Positions 61,267 to 64,000 of a stretch of 64,000 nucleotides of DNA are shown piece after piece. This DNA is from Planctomycetota bacterium (lineage in GTDB: Bacteria; Planctomycetota; UBA1135; GCA-002686595). Under the pieces are notes generated by a model. The model saw only the letters and a list, made by a program, of their open reading frames with translations. It was not told the origin of the DNA and did not search any database. The translations under genes and the position numbers were made by a program. Every line of letters begins with the position of its first letter. Positions within the stretch are counted from its first letter, which is position 1. The stretch is from positions 1-64,000 of the forward strand of contig JACRIN010000030.1 of the NCBI GenBank assembly GCA_016220085.1, written 5' to 3'.

Positions 61267-61872
61267 ATGCTCCACCACTTGCCGTTCGTCTTCCTGATGC
61301 TCTGCGCGCCTCAAGACCGCCCGGGCTCGATCTACAAACCCGATCGCGGCCCCGCATCGATGATCCAGGACAAGATCGCGACGCGCGCCGGCGACATCGT
61401 CACCGTCGTGATCAACGAGTCGCAAGCGTTGAAGAACGAGGAGTCGACCGACCTCTCGCGCGCGACGAACCTCAACTACAAGCTCAACCTCTTCGACATC
61501 AAGCCGAACGCGTTCACGACCTTGCCGAAGGTCGACGCGGACTCCACCGACGGCTTCGTCGGCAGCGGGAGCTATCAGAAGACGGGCGAATTCACCGCGC
61601 GGCTCGCCGCGGTCGTCGTCGACGTGCTGCCGAACGGGAACATGGTCCTGTCGGGCCGTCGCGAGATCCACATCGAGGACGACACGAAGCTGATCGAGTT
61701 CACCGGCATCGTCCGCCGCTACGACATCCGCGCGGACAACACGGTCGCGAGCGAGCTCGTCGCGAACGCGCAGGTCACCTACCGCGGCTCCGGTCCGCTC
61801 ACCGAGCACACCAAGCGCTACGGCGTCGGCGGCATGATCCACCGAGCGATCGGCTGGCTGTGGCCGTTCTGA
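61267..61872 (+). CDS. flgH: FlgH L-ring protein with atypical lipobox
   Basis: 201 residues. Recognised by GDIVTVVINESQALKNEEST, the GSGSYQKTGEFTARLAAVVV stretch, then DVLPNGNMVLSGRREI and LIEFTGIVRRYDI. FlgH forms the outer-membrane bushing and is normally a lipoprotein. Here the short signal sequence ends MLHHLPFVFLMLCAPQD: the only cysteine (C13) is preceded by leucine at -1 where lipoboxes need Gly, Ala or Ser, so lipidation is doubtful. ATG 61267 is 10 bp after flgA. Confidence 0.93.
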   Translation: MLHHLPFVFLMLCAPQDRPGSIYKPDRGPASMIQDKIATRAGDIVTVVINESQALKNEESTDLSRATNLNYKLNLFDIKPNAFTTLPKVDADSTDGFVGSGSYQKTGEFTARLAAVVVDVLPNGNMVLSGRREIHIEDDTKLIEFTGIVRRYDIRADNTVASELVANAQVTYRGSGPLTEHTKRYGVGGMIHRAIGWLWPF

Positions 61873-61894
61873 TCGGAACACCGGAAAGCTCCAC

Positions 61895-63130
61895 ATGATC
61901 CTCGCACTCCTGCTCGCCCTCGCCGTCCAAGCGCCGGTGCCCCAGACTCCGCCGAAGAGCGACGTGCTGGTCGCTCCGCGCGGCGGGATCGAAGCTCCGA
62001 CGCAACCGCGGCGCAAGTCGGGCGCGTCGGTCACGACGCTTCCGCGCGTCGAGCGCACGCCGGGCCGCGGCACCGCGGGTCGCGTGCTCGCGACCGTCGA
62101 GAGTCTGATCGAAGTGCGCGGTCAGGAAGACAACGCGTTGGTCGGGCTCGGGCTCGTCACCGGCCTCGCCGGCACCGGCGACTCGGCGAACATGGTCCGC
62201 GGTGTGCTCGACAACATGCTGCGCACGCACAACATCAAGATCGACGTGCAGCAGCTCTCGCCGAAGAACGTCGCTCTGGTGCGCGTCGAGGCCGTGCTGC
62301 CGCCGGGGATCAAGCCGGGCCAGCGCATCGACGTCCGCGTCTCGACCCTCGGCGACGCGACGAGCATCGAGAACGGCACGCTCGCGCTGACCGAGCTCAC
62401 CGACATCACCGGTCAGATCGTCTTCGCGACCGCGCAAGGTCCGGTGACGGTCGGCGGCTTCTCCGTCCAAGGCGACGGCGCGAGCGCGCAGAAGAACTCG
62501 GTCACGGTCGGCGTCCTGCCGCTCGGGGGCAAGGTCGAACGCGCGGTCGAGTCGCAGCTCGTCAGCGAGAACGGCTACATCTATCTCGACGCGCGCGCCG
62601 CGCACGGCTCGTTCGGCAACATGGTGCGCATCACGGAAGCGGTCAACGCGCTCTTCCCCGGCGCCGCGACGCCGGAGGCCGACGGGCGCGCGGTGCGGAT
62701 CGAAGTGCCGAGCGATCTCCCGGAGTCCGAGCACGTCGCCTATCTCGCCGCGATCCTGAAGCGCGAGATCGAGGCCGACAGCGTGCCGCGCGTCGTCATC
62801 AACGAGCGCACCGGCGTGATCGTGATGGGCGAGGGCGTGCGGCTGCGTCCGGGCGCCGTGACGCACGGCGCGTTGACGGTCACCGTCGCGGAATCGCCCG
62901 AGGTCAGCCAGCCGGGCCCGCTCTCGGCCGGTCAGACCAAGGAGACGCCGCGCACCGAGCTCAACGTCACCGAAGAGAACAACGGCCTGACGCTGATCAA
63001 CGGCGCGGTGACGCTGCAGGAGGTCGTCGAGGTGCTCAACGTGCTCGGCACGACTCCGCGCGACCTGATCAGCATCCTCGAAGCGATGTCCCAGGCGGGC
63101 TTGCTGCTCGCGAACGTGGAGCGCATGTGA
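61895..63130 (+). CDS. flgI: FlgI P-ring protein
   Basis: 411 residues. A short signal peptide (ILALLLALAVQAPV) is followed by an unusual 40-residue Pro/Arg-rich segment before the FlgI core. ESLIEVRGQEDNALVGLGLV, then TGLAGTGDSANMVR, DVRVSTLGDATSIENGTLAL, TERTGVIVMGEGVR-like VVINERTGVIVMGEGVRLRP, and the C-terminal LNVLGTTPRDLISILEAMSQ are all diagnostic. It forms the periplasmic ring in the peptidoglycan layer. Start ATG 61895; the stop overlaps flgJ. Confidence 0.95.
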   Translation: MILALLLALAVQAPVPQTPPKSDVLVAPRGGIEAPTQPRRKSGASVTTLPRVERTPGRGTAGRVLATVESLIEVRGQEDNALVGLGLVTGLAGTGDSANMVRGVLDNMLRTHNIKIDVQQLSPKNVALVRVEAVLPPGIKPGQRIDVRVSTLGDATSIENGTLALTELTDITGQIVFATAQGPVTVGGFSVQGDGASAQKNSVTVGVLPLGGKVERAVESQLVSENGYIYLDARAAHGSFGNMVRITEAVNALFPGAATPEADGRAVRIEVPSDLPESEHVAYLAAILKREIEADSVPRVVINERTGVIVMGEGVRLRPGAVTHGALTVTVAESPEVSQPGPLSAGQTKETPRTELNVTEENNGLTLINGAVTLQEVVEVLNVLGTTPRDLISILEAMSQAGLLLANVERM

Positions 63131-63456
63131 TGCAAGACATCGGCAAGCTCCAAACCGCGCACGTGCTCGATCTCTTCTCGCCGCAGAAGCTGCGTGTCGC
63201 GGAAGCGCTGAGTCACGACGGGGCCGAGACGGCGGCGAAGCGTTTCGAGTCGTTGCTCGCGACCCAGCTCGTGAAGGAGATGCGCCGTTCGCTCGACGAA
63301 GGCTTCTTCGGCAGCGGACCGGGCTCGGAAGTGTTCGACGGCTGGCTCGACGAGCATCTCGGCGAGGCGTTGGCGAAGGGCCGTGGGCTCGGGCTGCGCG
63401 ACGCGATCGCGCACAACCTCGGCGAGATCGCCGCGAACGAGGAGAAGAAGCCGTGA
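63130..63456 (+). CDS. flgJ: FlgJ-type rod-binding protein, no muramidase domain
   Basis: 108 residues. AAKRFESLLATQLVKEMRRS followed by LDEGFFGSGPGSEVFDGWLD and the GLGLRDAIAHNL end correspond to the N-terminal rod-cap domain of FlgJ. The C-terminal glucosaminidase of enterobacterial FlgJ is absent, as in several non-enteric phyla. The ATG at 63130 overlaps the flgI stop (TGATG); a GTG one codon earlier is also possible. Confidence 0.85.
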   Translation: MQDIGKLQTAHVLDLFSPQKLRVAEALSHDGAETAAKRFESLLATQLVKEMRRSLDEGFFGSGPGSEVFDGWLDEHLGEALAKGRGLGLRDAIAHNLGEIAANEEKKP

Positions 63457-63929
63457 AGGAGCTCAAGACCCTGCTGCGTCGCCTCGAGGCGCACCTGCAA
63501 GACGAGATCGCGGCGCAGGAGCGCACGCTCGCGCTGCTCGCCGACGAGCAGACCGCGCTGTGCGGCCGTGACCCGGCGCTCGTCCTCGAGCGGACGACGG
63601 CGCTCGAGCGCGAGCTGCAAGGCGGCGTCGCCCGCGCGCGGCGCCGCGACGAGATCTTGACGGCGCTCGGGAGCCTGTGGGGCGTGCCGGCGGCGACGTT
63701 GACGCTGACGAGCATCGCGGAACGCGCGGGCCCGGAAGGCGAACGCGTGCTCCGCATGCGCGGCGAGCTGCGCGAACGTAGCGCGAAGAGCGTCAAGCTC
63801 GCGCGCCGCGTCGGAGCGCTCGCTCGCACGCACCAACGCTTCTTCTCGGACGTGCTGCAGGCGCTCTTCGGCGAGCTCGGCGCGACCGACGCGCGCGTCG
63901 GCGGTCGCTTGGTGGACGCGGAGGCCTGA
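63453..63929 (+). CDS. flgN: FlgN-like flagellar export chaperone
   Basis: 158 residues, predicted entirely helical. LKTLLRRLEAHLQDEIAAQE, then LLADEQTALCGRDPALVLER, and the C-terminal RRVGALARTHQRFFSDVLQA match the FlgN/YvyG pattern: a chaperone for hook-associated proteins FlgK and FlgL. The GTG at 63453 overlaps the flgJ stop by four bases, and flgK follows 2 bp after its stop, a typical chaperone-substrate arrangement. Confidence 0.82.
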   Translation: MKELKTLLRRLEAHLQDEIAAQERTLALLADEQTALCGRDPALVLERTTALERELQGGVARARRRDEILTALGSLWGVPAATLTLTSIAERAGPEGERVLRMRGELRERSAKSVKLARRVGALARTHQRFFSDVLQALFGELGATDARVGGRLVDAEA

Positions 63930-63931
63930 GC

Positions 63932-64000
63932 ATGTCGAACATCGGACTCAACATCGGCCTCCAAGGCTTGCTGACGTCGCAGGCCTCGCTGGACACGATC
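63932..64000 (+). CDS. flgK: FlgK hook-associated protein 1 (5' end only)
   Basis: Only 23 codons are present before the window ends. MSNIGLNIGLQGLLTSQASL then DTI fits the N-terminal helix of FlgK, which joins hook and filament. Its place directly after flgN supports this. Other rod or hook-type proteins begin similarly, so the call rests partly on context. Confidence 0.75.
   Translation, partial: MSNIGLNIGLQGLLTSQASLDTI

Overview
The window is high-GC bacterial chromosome from a Gram-negative, flagellated organism. P- and L-ring genes (flgI, flgH) imply an outer membrane, and dapF plus murJ imply peptidoglycan. It also encodes bacillithiol synthesis, a class II (B12-type) ribonucleotide reductase, Feo iron uptake and chromosomal ParB/parS. 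An ECF sigma factor fused to a membrane anchor and an extracytoplasmic carboxypeptidase-regulatory-like array, together with several large secreted proteins of unknown function, suggests Planctomycetota or a neighbouring lineage. That placement is inference: there is no rRNA here, and I see no tRNA, CRISPR array, insertion sequence or prophage.

Positions 1-7304 form one leftward seven-gene run: sigma-70-family sigma factor, hemW, pyrF, bshC, bshB, a ParA ATPase with a long tail, and bshA (cut by the window edge). The sigma factor has no ATG, GTG or TTG at its expected start; an ATT behind a strong Shine-Dalgarno is the best candidate. Divergent from it is an unrecognised protein ending in an HPr-like domain. 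At 10.3 kb parS lies directly upstream of parB, 8 kb from the parA-like gene. A membrane-anchored cyclophilin, two secreted unknowns (one carrying two GspG-type pseudopilin domains), an acyltransferase, a DUF72 protein, an alpha/beta hydrolase, an SGNH hydrolase and a processive GT2 glycosyltransferase follow.

Positions 20.1-26.1 kb look like a small plastic region. It holds a duplicated gene end, a haloacid-dehalogenase gene broken into two remnants around a lower-GC exported ORF, a minus-strand protein fragment, and 16-bp and 41-bp degenerate tandem repeats on either side of a cystathionine-beta-synthase-like gene and a Rieske ferredoxin. Housekeeping genes resume with thrE-like, rnhC, an extended dapF, an M48 membrane protease, the membrane-anchored ECF sigma factor, gyrA, yqeY, murJ and nrdJ.

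Positions 42-54 kb carry a DsbD-type reductase with a duplicated N-terminal domain, an HDOD protein, feoAB with a candidate Fur-type operator, rpiA, and a long secreted diheme beta-propeller protein. From 54.85 kb to the right edge is a flagellar hook/basal-body operon: fliK, flgD, flgE, a strong hairpin, flgF, flgG, flgA, flgH, flgI, flgJ (rod-binding part only), flgN and the first codons of flgK.

Many neighbours overlap by ATGA-type junctions (bshC/bshB, membrane protein/phosphoesterase, rnhC/dapF, gyrA/yqeY, flgI/flgJ/flgN), so translational coupling is common. Perfect hairpins separate several convergent pairs.
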